Assembly: GCA_938075155.1 (NCBI GenBank)
Contig: CALJGL010000004.1
Coordinates: 149,071-213,070 of the forward strand
Direction: 5' to 3'
DNA from: UBA12191 sp009937185
GTDB taxonomy: Bacteria > Planctomycetota > UBA8108 > UBA1146
DNA: 64,000 nucleotides
This document shows positions 33,084 to 42,929 of the stretch, one piece after another. The notes beneath the pieces were generated by a model. That model searched no databases. It saw nothing but the letters and a program-made list of their open reading frames with translations, and had not been told where the DNA came from. The position numbers were made by a program, and so were the translations under genes. Numbering within the stretch: the first letter of the stretch is position 1; the number at the start of each line of letters is the position of its first letter.

Positions 33084-35585
33084 ATGAATGAACTGAGCAC
33101 CTTCGCTGAAAAAATAGTTCCCTGGTTGATCGCTTTCTTACCAGGCCTGTTCATTATTGCCTATGGCAAGGTTCGTTGGGGCCTGCTACTGATCGGCTCC
33201 ATCATTGCATTTGATCCCAAACTCGTAGGGATCCCCGAGGTCTTCACTTGGGATGCTCAGGGAGTTTACCTCGTCTCCTTTGCCCTCTTCGCCTTGTTCG
33301 CGCTCGTACCACCCTTGCGTGCTGTCATCTTGAGCAAGCCGGCGATGATCGCAGTGAAAAGTGTCCTGCCTCCCATCAGTGAGACTGAAAAAGAAGCGCT
33401 CGAAGGTGGAACGGTCGGTTGGGATGGCGAACTCTTCAGTGGTAGCCCTGACTGGCATACCTATCTTGGACAAGGGACCTCCGAGTTATCACCTCGTGAG
33501 CAAGAGTTCATCGACGGTCCCCTCGCCCAACTCGCTTCTATGGTCGACTGTTGGCGTGACCGCCAAGAGGGCGCCATATCCGAAGAAACTTTTCAGTTCC
33601 TTTGCGATAATGGATTTTTTGGCCTGATCATTCCTCAGGAATATGGTGGGCTAGGATTCTCCGCGACCGCCATATCAACCATCATTTCCAAGGCAGCCAC
33701 CGTCAGTAATGCTCTCGCGATTACCATCATGGTTCCAAACTCGTTAGGCCCTGGCGAACTCCTCCTTCATTATGGAACCGACAAACAAAAGAAAACTCTT
33801 CTCCCTAAATTGGCAAAAGGCCAAGAGATTCCTTGTTTTGCTCTCACCGAACCCGGTGCGGGGTCAGATGCTGCTGGATCGATGTCTTCCCATGGTGTCA
33901 TTGTCGAGGAAGAAGTAGACGGCCAGAAAATACTGGGAATGCGGATTCATTGGGAAAAGAGATACATCACTCTTGCTCCTAGAGCGACAATGATCGGTGT
34001 GGCCTTCAGGCTCTATGATCCTGAACGCCTATTGGGTGATAAGGAAGACCTTGGTATCACCTGTGCTCTCATCCCTTCTGACACACCCGGCGTCGATTCT
34101 GGCGAGAGACACGACCCCCTCGGCGTCCCCTTCCTCAATGGCCCGACTCGCGGACGGGACGTATTTGTCTCACTCGACACCGTTATCGGTGGACGCGAAG
34201 GCTGTGGTAAAGGCTGGACCATGCTGATGCAGTGCCTCTCTGCGGGTCGAGGCATCATGCTTCCTTCGAGTTCTACTGGAGGAGCCCAGTTGTCCCTACG
34301 AGTGGCGGGAGCACACGCTTCTGTTCGAGAACAATTCGGTATGCCGATCGGTAAGTTTGAGGGCGTTCAAGAGCCCTTAGTTCGCTCTGCCGCTCATGTC
34401 TATTCACTCGATGCCTTGAGGCTATCGACCACTCTTGCTGTCGATAGCGGCGAAAAACCTGCCGTTCTCAGTGCAGTGGCAAAAGCCTACGCGACCGAAC
34501 GCCTGCGTGACGTCGTCAATGACTGCATGGACGTCGTCGCAGGAAATGCGATTTGTCGCGGTCCTCGCAATGAAATGGCCAATGCATACTCCACCGTTCC
34601 CGTGGGGATTACGGTAGAGGGCGCCAACATTCTGACCCGAACGCTGATCATCTTTGGTCAAGGAGCGGTGCGCTGTCATCCTTTCGTTCAGCAGGAATTG
34701 GCCGCGGTCGAATCCGGAAATCTTCGCGATTTCGATAAGGCCTTCTGGGGTCATGTCGGATTCGTGAAATCTAATGGAGTCAGAACACTGCTCCATCGCA
34801 TCACAGGAGCAAGATTCGCCAGTAAACACTTCACCGGTTCTATCGGAAGAAGTCATCAACGTCTCACAGCTCTCTCTAGCGCCTTTGCTTTATGCACAGA
34901 CGCCGCGATGGGTACCCTTGGAGGATCTCTCAAACGCAAAGAACATCTGACCGGGCGTTTGGCGGATGCTCTGACTTGGATGGTTGTCGGATCAGTCACA
35001 CTCAAGAAGTTCCAAGACGAGGGTCGTTTGGCAAGGGACAAAGACCTTGTCGATTACTTATTGCAAACCTGTGTTCAAAATACGGAAGAAGCAATGGGAG
35101 GATTCCTTGCGAATCTGCCTCTTCGACCAGCAGCATGGGGACTCCGCCTTCTCGGTGTCCCTGGAGGACGTCGAAGCACCGGACCGTCCGACAAACTCGC
35201 TGACCGCATAGGAGAACAGCTCCTCGACGGAAAAGACCTCTGGGTCTCATTGACGAATAATGTCCTCACCCGTCCGAGCTCTTCACCAGGACTCTGGATG
35301 CTCGAAGATGCGCTTCAAAAAGTTGTAAAAGCACAACCGGATAAAAAAGCTCTGAAGGACGCAGTCCGAAAAGGAACACTTCCGAAGGGCCCCTTCCCCT
35401 CTTTGATCGAAAAGGGAGTCAAAGCTGGAGTGATCGACGCGGAAGGTGCTATTCGATTACACGCCGCTGAACAAGCGCGCCAAGAAGCCATCACTGTAGA
35501 TCACTTCCCGGCAGGAGTCGCACCCGCGAGCTCTCAGGAAGTCACGAATGGACTCTTGAATTCGAGTGGACGTAAAAAACTCTAA
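33084..35585 (+). CDS. fadE: FadE-type acyl-CoA dehydrogenase
   Basis: 833-residue membrane-associated acyl-CoA dehydrogenase, close in size to E. coli FadE (814). Two N-terminal hydrophobic segments (WLIAFLPGLFIIAYG; VYLVSFALFALFALVPPL) anchor it. The dehydrogenase core follows: DNGFFGLIIPQEYGGLGFS, FALTEPGAGSDAAGS (FAD/substrate loop), GRGIMLPSSSTGGAQLS and REQFGMPIGKFEGVQEPL. The C-terminal third is the DUF1974 extension specific to FadE. It carries out the first oxidation of beta-oxidation. GGAG nine bases before ATG supports the start. Its stop is 17 bases from the convergent RND gene. It is the clearest sign that this neighbourhood handles acyl-CoAs. Confidence 0.93.
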   Translation: MNELSTFAEKIVPWLIAFLPGLFIIAYGKVRWGLLLIGSIIAFDPKLVGIPEVFTWDAQGVYLVSFALFALFALVPPLRAVILSKPAMIAVKSVLPPISETEKEALEGGTVGWDGELFSGSPDWHTYLGQGTSELSPREQEFIDGPLAQLASMVDCWRDRQEGAISEETFQFLCDNGFFGLIIPQEYGGLGFSATAISTIISKAATVSNALAITIMVPNSLGPGELLLHYGTDKQKKTLLPKLAKGQEIPCFALTEPGAGSDAAGSMSSHGVIVEEEVDGQKILGMRIHWEKRYITLAPRATMIGVAFRLYDPERLLGDKEDLGITCALIPSDTPGVDSGERHDPLGVPFLNGPTRGRDVFVSLDTVIGGREGCGKGWTMLMQCLSAGRGIMLPSSSTGGAQLSLRVAGAHASVREQFGMPIGKFEGVQEPLVRSAAHVYSLDALRLSTTLAVDSGEKPAVLSAVAKAYATERLRDVVNDCMDVVAGNAICRGPRNEMANAYSTVPVGITVEGANILTRTLIIFGQGAVRCHPFVQQELAAVESGNLRDFDKAFWGHVGFVKSNGVRTLLHRITGARFASKHFTGSIGRSHQRLTALSSAFALCTDAAMGTLGGSLKRKEHLTGRLADALTWMVVGSVTLKKFQDEGRLARDKDLVDYLLQTCVQNTEEAMGGFLANLPLRPAAWGLRLLGVPGGRRSTGPSDKLADRIGEQLLDGKDLWVSLTNNVLTRPSSSPGLWMLEDALQKVVKAQPDKKALKDAVRKGTLPKGPFPSLIEKGVKAGVIDAEGAIRLHAAEQARQEAITVDHFPAGVAPASSQEVTNGLLNSSGRKKL

Positions 35586-35602
35586 TCAGAACTTCGGGAT
35601 CA

Positions 35603-37936
35603 TTAATCTGATTCTGAAGTTATGTCTGATTCAGATTTTCCTCCCGGCAAGAACCGATGAAGCGCGGGGAGAAGCAACAGCGCACCGATCATGTTCCCGG
35701 CAAACATGAAACTCAGCAATACGCCCATGTCTGCCTGAAGCTTAAGATCAGAGAAGATCCACGTTGCGACACCGATAGCCAATGTTAAACCGGTGACGAG
35801 AACGGCATTCCCTGAGCGTCTGAGGGCCTGGAGATAACTCTCTCCTAATGAGTGACCGGACCTTCTTGCAATCAACAGTTGATGCGTCAGATATATTCCG
35901 TAGTCAACTCCGATTCCCACTCCCAGAGCCGTCACGGGTAAGGTTGAAACCTTCAGCCCGATTCCCAATGCGACCATCAACGAGTAACACAATACACTCA
36001 CGAGACAGAGCGGTAGCACCACACAAAGAGTTGCCCGAATAGACCTAAAGGCGAGGAGTCCTAGCACGATGACGACACCATAGATGGTCAACAACATGCG
36101 CATTTGGGCGGCTGAAACAACTTCATTTGTCGCTGCCATGACACCCACATTGCCAGTTGCCAATAAGAACCTAGCGGTTCCATCCACCCCAAACTCCCGA
36201 TCAAAATCTTCGACAGCAGCGGTCACTCTTTTGATCGTCTCGGCTTTATGGTCTTCAGTGAAAATCATGACGGGAAGCACACTGGCGTCCGAGTTCAGTA
36301 ATCCTGTCGAGGTTTCGATACTCGACAAGGACTGCATCAGAACATCTTGGTTTCTCGGCAGTTCTCTCCATACAGGAGAACCTTCACTCCATGCCGCCGC
36401 GAGAATACGCGCAACCTGCGGGAGGGAGATCGTCGAACGAACACCTTCGACATGAGAGATTCTCCATTGAAACTCATCGATCAAATCCATCACGTCATGA
36501 TCGATACTTCCATCCGGATGAGATTCGACGATGACCGTCATCAAATCCACACCTATTGAGAATGAGTCCGCAATGGTGACAGAGTCTATATTGTAACGCG
36601 ATCCTGGACGAAGCTCTGGCAAGCCCTTATCTGCGTCTCCAATGATGACACGTGTCGAAGAATCATAAGCGAGCATTCCTCCGGTCAGAGCCAGCAGCAC
36701 CAGTAAAAATGCAACTCTGGGTTTCGTCGCGAGGTTTATACGTGCCCAAAGTCCTTCACGAACTGGCATCGGTTGAGAGAGCCGTTGAACAAGTTTTTCG
36801 TCTTGAGCCATCCTTGCCAACAAAATCGGCAGCAGCATGAAACCGGTTCCAAAGATCAACACCACGCCTATAGCCGACATCACTGCTAAGTCTTGAATCA
36901 CCTGAATCGGAATAAAAAGAAGGGTCAAAAACCCTACGGAATCACTGAGAAGCGCAACGACTCCAGGAACAAATAACTGGCCAAATGCTTTCTTTGACGC
37001 CTCCGCTGGAAGACTTCCCTGACTTAAAGCCGAGGAGAATGCCCCAACCATTTGAACGCCATGCGACATGGCGATGGCGAAGATCAGGAATGGAACAAGG
37101 ATCGACATCGGATCGAGACCATACCCGAGTGTCGTCACCCCACCCATTGTCCAGACAACGGCCAACAAAGAGGATAATAAAGGGAAGAGTGTCAACTTCC
37201 ATGAACGGGTAAACCCTCTTACGAAGAGGGCCGTCACAGCAAGGGCTATGAGGAAGAAGGCTGCTACTTGAGCGGCTCCAGAAGCGATATCGTGTACCGC
37301 TTTCGAAAACCCGATCATATGAATGTCCACTTTGTCATCGACAAAGGGATCACGAATCATTTCTTCGAGAAGACGCCCGACCTCAATCGGATCAGGAGCT
37401 TCTTTTGTATTAGGATCCAACTCCACCAAAGTCGCAGTGACCATGGCAGCAGAAAAGTCATTAGCAACGAGTCGACCAACCTGACCTGATTGGAGAGCAT
37501 TTTCTCTGACCAGTTCAGCCATCTCCTCAGTAGGCTTCCAATCTGCGGGCACCACATTCCCACCCTCAAAACCTCCTTCAACGATTCTTACAAACCGAAC
37601 GTTAGGGGTGAAGATCGAGGTGATGGAAGAGCGATCCACCCCTGGCACAGATCCAAGGGCTCGGGTGACCTTATTCAACTTTTCAAGAGAGTCCGGATTA
37701 AAGAGATTTCCATCCCTGTCCCTGACAGCGATTAGTAATCTGTTGGCTCCACCGAATTGAGATTGATACTCCCTGAAAACATCCATCCAAGGATGATCTT
37801 TAGGAAGTTGTTTTTCAAAGCCGGCATCGATGGCGAGACGAGTCGCCTGAAAGGTCAGGAAGACTGTAAGTACGGCGAGGAGTATGAGGACTTGTCGACT
37901 ACGACCAAACAACCATGATTCGAGCAAAGATCTCAT
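35603..37936 (-). CDS. RND/MMPL-family inner-membrane transporter
   Basis: 777-residue protein with the two-fold repeat of RND permeases. Each half has one membrane helix, a periplasmic domain and a bundle of about five helices. The first helix is VLILLAVLTVFLTFQATRLAI. The first bundle (about 215-400) includes LKLTLFPLLSSLLAVVWTMG and DPMSILVPFLIFAIAMSHGVQM. The second (about 615-765) includes LPVTALGVGIGVDYGIYLTH, where the acidic residue pair typical of proton relay lies. It resembles hydrophobe/lipid exporters (MMPL, HpnN) more than AcrB drug pumps. It overlaps the Ycf48-like gene by ATGA and ends a DUF1302-DUF1329-Ycf48-RND set. Transport direction cannot be read from the sequence. Confidence 0.9.
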   Translation of the reverse strand: MRSLLESWLFGRSRQVLILLAVLTVFLTFQATRLAIDAGFEKQLPKDHPWMDVFREYQSQFGGANRLLIAVRDRDGNLFNPDSLEKLNKVTRALGSVPGVDRSSITSIFTPNVRFVRIVEGGFEGGNVVPADWKPTEEMAELVRENALQSGQVGRLVANDFSAAMVTATLVELDPNTKEAPDPIEVGRLLEEMIRDPFVDDKVDIHMIGFSKAVHDIASGAAQVAAFFLIALAVTALFVRGFTRSWKLTLFPLLSSLLAVVWTMGGVTTLGYGLDPMSILVPFLIFAIAMSHGVQMVGAFSSALSQGSLPAEASKKAFGQLFVPGVVALLSDSVGFLTLLFIPIQVIQDLAVMSAIGVVLIFGTGFMLLPILLARMAQDEKLVQRLSQPMPVREGLWARINLATKPRVAFLLVLLALTGGMLAYDSSTRVIIGDADKGLPELRPGSRYNIDSVTIADSFSIGVDLMTVIVESHPDGSIDHDVMDLIDEFQWRISHVEGVRSTISLPQVARILAAAWSEGSPVWRELPRNQDVLMQSLSSIETSTGLLNSDASVLPVMIFTEDHKAETIKRVTAAVEDFDREFGVDGTARFLLATGNVGVMAATNEVVSAAQMRMLLTIYGVVIVLGLLAFRSIRATLCVVLPLCLVSVLCYSLMVALGIGLKVSTLPVTALGVGIGVDYGIYLTHQLLIARRSGHSLGESYLQALRRSGNAVLVTGLTLAIGVATWIFSDLKLQADMGVLLSFMFAGNMIGALLLLPALHRFLPGGKSESDITSESD

Positions 37937-39033
37937 CGAGGGCCTCCCTGCTCTGTCGAAGAATCGGTATCAGGAGTCGTCTCTAAAGAATCGAATCCTT
38001 TTTCACCGAGTCCGAGAACTCTTCCTGTTGGCAGGAGAAGTGGTTTCGAGAGTAATCTCCTTCGATCCTGCTTCGGCTTCATCTGGGACCATTCTCCGCT
38101 TCGTGCCGACCTAATTAGGACCACACCCTCTGCTCCAACGACCACAGTAGTGCCGTCTGCCAGAACCCCCCCCCCGAAGAGAGTGGCTTCAGAAGGATGA
38201 TCGACCTGAGTCCATTCACCCGGTCGACCTTCCCAAAGGTTGCCCCTCAAGCCCATCAAGGTCCAACGATCTTCTGTAACAAGAATATCGAAGAGTGTTC
38301 CTTCATAAGGGCTTTCCAGTGCCGACCAGGTTTCTCCCCCGTCTTTACTGCTGAGAATAGAGCCGAATTCTCCTGCTGCCAAAACTTCGTCACCCGTCAC
38401 CTTCAACGAATAGAGATGCGGTCCTTCTTCGTTCGCCTCACCTTTACTCCAACTCTTTCCGCCGTCCCGAGTGACCATCACCAGACCAAAGGCCCCCGCA
38501 GCCACGACGTGTTCATTCCCCAAATCAACCACCGAAAAAAGTGCCTGATCGGCTTCAGGATCATGATGAACTTTTTCCCATGTATCACCAAAGTCTCTGG
38601 ATCGTAAAACCAATCCTTCATGACCTACAGCAAAGGCAGTCCCATCGGAACTCAAGGTGACGTCGCATATCATTCGGCGTGAGGGAACAGGCACTTGCTG
38701 AAACTGCTCACCCCCATCAGCGGAAACCAAAATGACTCCGCGATCTCCGACAAGAATGACTCTCTGCCCACTGACGGCTCCAGATAGATATAGAGCGGTG
38801 TCAAACTTATCAGAGGAAAGAAGAAACGCTGAATCCGGAAGAGAGGTCGTTGGATTGTCTTTCTGAGGAGACTGGGCTTCTGCGAGAAGGACTTCGTTAC
38901 CGATCTGGTCTGAGGTTTCCCCAAACCAGCGAATGACTCCCACCGACAAGAGGATCCCGAAAATGAAGAATATTACTATTCCTCGATCCTTCACGGATCG
39001 AACGGGTTCCGGCGAATATCTTTCTGCAGACAA
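37933..39033 (-). CDS. Membrane-anchored Ycf48/BNR-type beta-propeller protein
   Basis: 366 residues from TTG 39033, chosen because AGAGGTGA lies 5-10 bases upstream and no suitable ATG exists. One N-terminal anchor (IVIFFIFGILLSVGVIRWFG, about 19-38) is followed by a propeller with BNR/Asp-box-like repeats such as SADGGEQFQQV, SRDFGDTWEKV, TRDGGKSWSKG and SKDGGETWSALE. These resemble the photosystem assembly factor Ycf48, but in this context it is the periplasmic partner commonly found beside DUF1302/DUF1329/RND genes. A run of ten G residues on the coding strand (38166-38175) encodes three glycines and is a likely slippage site. Confidence 0.85.
   Translation of the reverse strand: MSAERYSPEPVRSVKDRGIVIFFIFGILLSVGVIRWFGETSDQIGNEVLLAEAQSPQKDNPTTSLPDSAFLLSSDKFDTALYLSGAVSGQRVILVGDRGVILVSADGGEQFQQVPVPSRRMICDVTLSSDGTAFAVGHEGLVLRSRDFGDTWEKVHHDPEADQALFSVVDLGNEHVVAAGAFGLVMVTRDGGKSWSKGEANEEGPHLYSLKVTGDEVLAAGEFGSILSSKDGGETWSALESPYEGTLFDILVTEDRWTLMGLRGNLWEGRPGEWTQVDHPSEATLFGGGVLADGTTVVVGAEGVVLIRSARSGEWSQMKPKQDRRRLLSKPLLLPTGRVLGLGEKGFDSLETTPDTDSSTEQGGPR
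38166..38175. repeat. Ten-base C/G homopolymer inside the Ycf48-like gene
   Basis: Ten consecutive C on the plus strand, read as G10 in the coding strand (Phe-Gly-Gly-Gly-Val-Leu). It is the longest C/G mononucleotide run noticed in the window; other genes have runs of eight at most. Gain or loss of one base would truncate the propeller about three quarters of the way through. Confidence 0.95.
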
Positions 39034-39110
39034 GGTTCACCTCTTCTTGGATCAAGATCTCGTTCGCCTTACAGCTCCCAGATAATTGCCCCGAGCACGA
39101 GTTCGACGGT

Positions 39111-39140
39111 GCTTCATTAACGCAGGCTTCATTAACGCAG
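39111..39140. repeat. 15-bp perfect tandem duplication
   Basis: GCTTCATTAACGCAG is repeated directly (39111-39125 and 39126-39140) in the 218-base space between the DUF1329 gene and the Ycf48-like gene. It is followed by GC and eight T residues. Confidence 0.95.
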
Positions 39141-39189
39141 GCTTTTTTTTCAGGAGTGCACCGATTACAAAACATCAGGAAGTGGACAT

Positions 39190-39228
39190 GGGATCGGGCG
39201 AGAAGATGAAATCCTCTCGCCCGATCCC
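39190..39228 (-). terminator. 14-bp perfect intercistronic stem-loop
   Basis: GGGATCGGGCGAGA (39190-39203) pairs with TCTCGCCCGATCCC (39215-39228) around an 11-base loop. It lies 24 bases after the DUF1329 stop on the minus strand, within the presumed operon. No U-run follows, so it is more likely an RNA-stability or partial-termination element, setting higher levels of DUF1302/DUF1329 than of the inner-membrane proteins. Confidence 0.7.
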
Positions 39229-39251
39229 TGCTCACAATTGCCCTAAAGGAT

Positions 39252-40613
39252 CTATCTCTTACCGCGCCTCGAAAGAGAAGCCGGTGAGAAATCACTGTCC
39301 TTCAAGTCTGAAACCCACTTCTCCACATTCCCCTTGGCATTGAAACCAATGGTGAGGTAACGACCATTATCAAGGTCATAGTGGGAGAGAAGAGTGTCGT
39401 AGAGAGCAGGCAGATCATAATAAATGATCGGATATGCCTCTGAGACTCTCCAAATATTGTCGGAGTTATCATACTGATCAATCACAAGTGCCTGCCATGA
39501 ATCCTCATCGAAGAAGAAGGTTCTTCTCTTGTAGAGATGACTGGTCCCATCTTTAACGACAGCTTCGACTTCCCAAACACGGTGCTTCTCGTAGCGAAGC
39601 ATATCCGGATTCAAGTGACCGGCCTCGATCAGGTTCTTCGGATCGACCTCTGCATTGTGAGCCTTATAGCAATTGTAGGGCACCAGTAGCTCTCTGCGTC
39701 CGACCAAACTCCAGTCGTAACGCTCGGGGCTTCCATTAAACATATCGAACTGATCATTGGTTCTCTGACCGTCACTGGCTGTCCCTGGGTTATCAAAGGA
39801 AACCTGAGGAGCACGGCGCACTCTTCTCAACCCCTTGTTGTATACCCATGCTTTTCTCGGGTCTGAGGTTTGATCAAGAGTTTCATGGACATGCAACTTG
39901 GTTCCAGCCAGACGCGGAGGCCCGGTGACTCCCTGATAGAACTTTGCCAAAATGTTTTTTGCGGATTCAGAAGTCATTCCCTCAGCATTATAGCGGTATA
40001 GAACTTCCTCTTCGATGGTCACCATCGTGTGGCGGCCATCCGCGATCGGTGCGACCTGTCCCACTGTTCTGCGTGTGGACTTCCCACGATAACGCAAGAG
40101 ATGGTTCCATATTCCGTGAAGACCTTCGGTAGGGACTGGGAATGGAGAAGTTCGGCGACAATCTTTTACGCCGTTTCCTTCATCCGTAAGAGAAGCGGTC
40201 GTCGCGTTCTCTTTGGCAGCCGCATAGATATCTTCAGGGTATGCCGCAGTACGTCTCGTCTGGTAGACATTGAGCTTCCAAGTGTCGGGATAACGCTGAA
40301 GCATTGCCAATTGCCCCGGGGACAATATGTCCTTGTACTTGTCTGCATTCTCTGCGGTGACCGTGTAAAGAATCTTGTCGCCAGGGAAGGGATCGGCGTA
40401 GTGATCTCCAGATTTCCAACCCGCGACAGGCTGGGTCAATCCGCCGGTCCATGCAGGGATGGATCCATCTTTGTTCGCGCCTTGGATGGCACCCATCGGC
40501 GTTAAATCTTCACCTAATCGCTCAGCCCCATTATGAACGGGGGCTTCTCCTGCTGCTAACATGAACAATGCAGAAAGCAGTAGCAGAGTCGTGATCAAAG
40601 TTTTATTCATCAT
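39252..40613 (-). CDS. DUF1329 periplasmic protein (outer-membrane lipoprotein sorting-like fold)
   Basis: 453-residue exported protein with signal peptide MNKTLITTLLLLSALFMLAA. DUF1329 hallmarks run through it: AERLGEDLTPMGAIQGANKDGSIPAWTGGL (about 31-60), DPFPGDKILYTVTAENADKY, YPDTWKLNVYQTRRTAAYP, NGSPERYDWSLVGRRELLVPYNCYK (about 290-315), KHRVWEVEAVVKDGTSHLYKRR and DNSDNIWRVSEAYPI. The family is thought to share a LolA/LolB-like lipid-binding fold. It has a very strong ribosome site (AGGAGGAG) and follows the DUF1302 gene by 13 bases. It likely works with that barrel on a hydrophobic ligand. No enzymatic residues are known. Confidence 0.93.
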   Translation of the reverse strand: MMNKTLITTLLLLSALFMLAAGEAPVHNGAERLGEDLTPMGAIQGANKDGSIPAWTGGLTQPVAGWKSGDHYADPFPGDKILYTVTAENADKYKDILSPGQLAMLQRYPDTWKLNVYQTRRTAAYPEDIYAAAKENATTASLTDEGNGVKDCRRTSPFPVPTEGLHGIWNHLLRYRGKSTRRTVGQVAPIADGRHTMVTIEEEVLYRYNAEGMTSESAKNILAKFYQGVTGPPRLAGTKLHVHETLDQTSDPRKAWVYNKGLRRVRRAPQVSFDNPGTASDGQRTNDQFDMFNGSPERYDWSLVGRRELLVPYNCYKAHNAEVDPKNLIEAGHLNPDMLRYEKHRVWEVEAVVKDGTSHLYKRRTFFFDEDSWQALVIDQYDNSDNIWRVSEAYPIIYYDLPALYDTLLSHYDLDNGRYLTIGFNAKGNVEKWVSDLKDSDFSPASLSRRGKR

Positions 40614-40626
40614 TTGTACTCTCCTC

Positions 40627-42435
40627 CTAGAAGGAATAACTCGCTGTGAGTGACATGAAATCGCGGTCTGTCAGAAGGTTGTAACGTCCCCCACCGAAAC
40701 TATTGGTGTACGCAAGTCGCACATCCCAAAGACCTAGAGCACCTGTTCCGACGGAAAGACTCACTGTCTTTCTGCCCTCGATAAAGTTCGCCACTGGAAC
40801 CGGTGAGGTACCTTTGAAGTCGTGGTAGTAGGACACCTGCGGTTGAAGGGGCAAAGGTCCAAAGAAGTTGTAGTAGGTTGCTCTGGAGAGAAGACGATAT
40901 CCCATCGACAATCGATCCGGGAAAGCATCGATAGATTCGGTATCGGGCTGAATCCCTAATGAAGTAAAGATCGGATTTCCAGAAGTGTAAGTACCGACGG
41001 CTTCGTATCGGAAATCTTCTTGGTCCTCAAACTCATTGACAAACGTCGCTCCAAATTCACCCACTAGGGCCACTTGGTCTGCTCCAAAGAGACCTACGAA
41101 CAATCGGCTCAGGGAGAACTGTGCTTGGGCAACATCCTTACGCACATATCCCGTAACCTTCTCTCCGTAATCAAAGGTCCCTAACTGATTCTGTCCGAAT
41201 ACAGCGTTGAGAGGCGAAAGTGAAGCCAAGAGGATTTCCACGTCATCGACCTGCAACGGTTGGTCGAGGTGCAGAGAAGTTTCACCCTGAATCGCCCACC
41301 CTGTCATACCGAGATCCGAGTTGAAGCTGACTCCCAAAGTCGAAATATCTTCGGGGAACTCGAGGAAGAATTCCGCAGAACCTCCGTAGTTTCCCGCAGC
41401 CACTCCGGCTGGGGTTCCGGTCACGGAACTGATCAACGGCAGACGACTGTGCAACTGTGTGTAGTAAAAACCAACTTCGGTACCTCCGAAGAGATCACTG
41501 TCCCAGCGTGCTGACAGTCCATACTGGCCACTGTCACTCGCTTCACGGTCACCGGATCTTGTCACCCCAACACCTACGGGAGCGTTGTATCCCGGTGTGG
41601 CAGGTCCAGGCGGTGTATCGATTACACCGGGATCCACTCCGAAACCGAGAAGAACGACATTGCCTCCAGGCGATGCGATATCACTGGTACTGAAGAAGGT
41701 GCCGTAAGGCTCAAGACGAGTTTTTCTCCACCCCAACTGGTAGAAGCCTTGAAGTGAAACCGATTCGTTCAACTGGTAGTCAAACTTCAACGCCGGAATC
41801 GGAACGAGGACATCCTTGATTTCCGCGCCTGCGGCTCTGAGCTTCGAGACGTCAACAGGGTTTATAGTATTGAGACCATTTTGAATAAATGTACTCTCAC
41901 CCCAGTTGATCACCTGCGACCCCAGTGTCAGCAATACGGGTTCATCCCCCAGATCAAAATCTCTTCGCACCCAAGCGTCCAAGAGAACCGCATTACGTCC
42001 CGCGAACCGCATGGAGGTCCCGGTCAGAGGCTGGCGCCCTTCTTGCAAGACTTTCCCCTCTGAGATAGCGAAATCTCTGAAGTAAAATCCACGAACGAAA
42101 AACTCGTACTCTTCGAAATTAACGGAGATCTCATGACCGATCTTGAAATTCTTGGAGAAGAAATCGCCGTTGTCGTAGTTGAGGTTTCCATCGTCACCAT
42201 TCAGCGAGTAGGCGGATCCGCCGTTTGTAGTTCCAATGATGGATTGATCTCTATCAGAGACTCTCCATGAGAAACCCAACGTCGCTGTGGTATCAAACTG
42301 TCCGGTCACTCGTCCATTCATCAAATTAAAATCAATCGCCTGTGCGCTACCTGGCAATACGGTAACGAGTATTAGCAATGCCAATTGATAGGTGATTCTG
42401 CTCAATGACGGATGCGGGAATCGGGGTCCTCGCAT
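40627..42435 (-). CDS. DUF1302 outer-membrane beta-barrel protein
   Basis: 602-residue outer-membrane protein. Signal peptide ITYQLALLILVTVLPGSAQA is followed by the family opening DFNLMNGRVTGQFDTTATLGFSWRV, and by long alternating strands such as EISVNFEEYEFFVRGFYFRD and VSLQGFYQLGWRKTRLEPYGTFFS. GDEPVLLTLGSQVINWGEST (about 166-185) is a strong DUF1302 signature. The last residues SLTASYSF end in Phe, the usual signal for assembly by BAM. A near-perfect AGGAGG precedes ATG 42435. It is the first gene of the four-gene envelope operon and presumably the outer-membrane pore for its hydrophobic substrate. Confidence 0.93.
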   Translation of the reverse strand: MRGPRFPHPSLSRITYQLALLILVTVLPGSAQAIDFNLMNGRVTGQFDTTATLGFSWRVSDRDQSIIGTTNGGSAYSLNGDDGNLNYDNGDFFSKNFKIGHEISVNFEEYEFFVRGFYFRDFAISEGKVLQEGRQPLTGTSMRFAGRNAVLLDAWVRRDFDLGDEPVLLTLGSQVINWGESTFIQNGLNTINPVDVSKLRAAGAEIKDVLVPIPALKFDYQLNESVSLQGFYQLGWRKTRLEPYGTFFSTSDIASPGGNVVLLGFGVDPGVIDTPPGPATPGYNAPVGVGVTRSGDREASDSGQYGLSARWDSDLFGGTEVGFYYTQLHSRLPLISSVTGTPAGVAAGNYGGSAEFFLEFPEDISTLGVSFNSDLGMTGWAIQGETSLHLDQPLQVDDVEILLASLSPLNAVFGQNQLGTFDYGEKVTGYVRKDVAQAQFSLSRLFVGLFGADQVALVGEFGATFVNEFEDQEDFRYEAVGTYTSGNPIFTSLGIQPDTESIDAFPDRLSMGYRLLSRATYYNFFGPLPLQPQVSYYHDFKGTSPVPVANFIEGRKTVSLSVGTGALGLWDVRLAYTNSFGGGRYNLLTDRDFMSLTASYSF

Positions 42436-42929
42436 ATGGCGTACCTCCTTAGTCTATCCAAATCAGACTCTGCCAAAACTATCAGCAGGTCCAGAAGTCT
42501 AATTGTGATTCGCATGAAGAATCTCATACGAACGAAACTCTCGTCTTCCCTCGGATTTATTCCGAAGAACACATCACTCGGAAAAGTGATGACCGACGAG
42601 CCATCGTCTTCCTTGGGGGAATGTTATGCCGAGGAAAATCCCCGATCATTTCCGAAGATCAGATAGAACATCTGACAGAGGAAAATTTGACACCACCCGC
42701 AGGAACTTCTGGGGCGACGCATCATGATGCTCTCTCCCCCTCACGATCAGGGGAAGATACGGGATTAAAGGGGGTTTAGACAAGGGGACACCTTCCCCAG
42801 ATTCGAAGATAACACTAACATTTCCTCCGGAGGACCTCACAGGGTCGCAGAATCGGCTATCACTGGACAGCAACGCATGTCCCGTGTGCGATGCGAAAGA
42901 CTTACTTTTTTGGAGAGGATGCCCAAACA
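42436..42929. other. 494-base intergenic region, probable divergent promoters
   Basis: Separates the DUF1302 operon (-) from the thioesterase gene (+). No coding frame is convincing. A hairpin CATCACT (42572-42578) / AGTGATG (42585-42591) with a six-base loop lies about 140 bases before the DUF1302 start. A frame of 97 codons on the minus strand (42646-42939) overlaps the thioesterase start and has atypical composition. No promoter pair is clear enough to assign. Confidence 0.5.
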
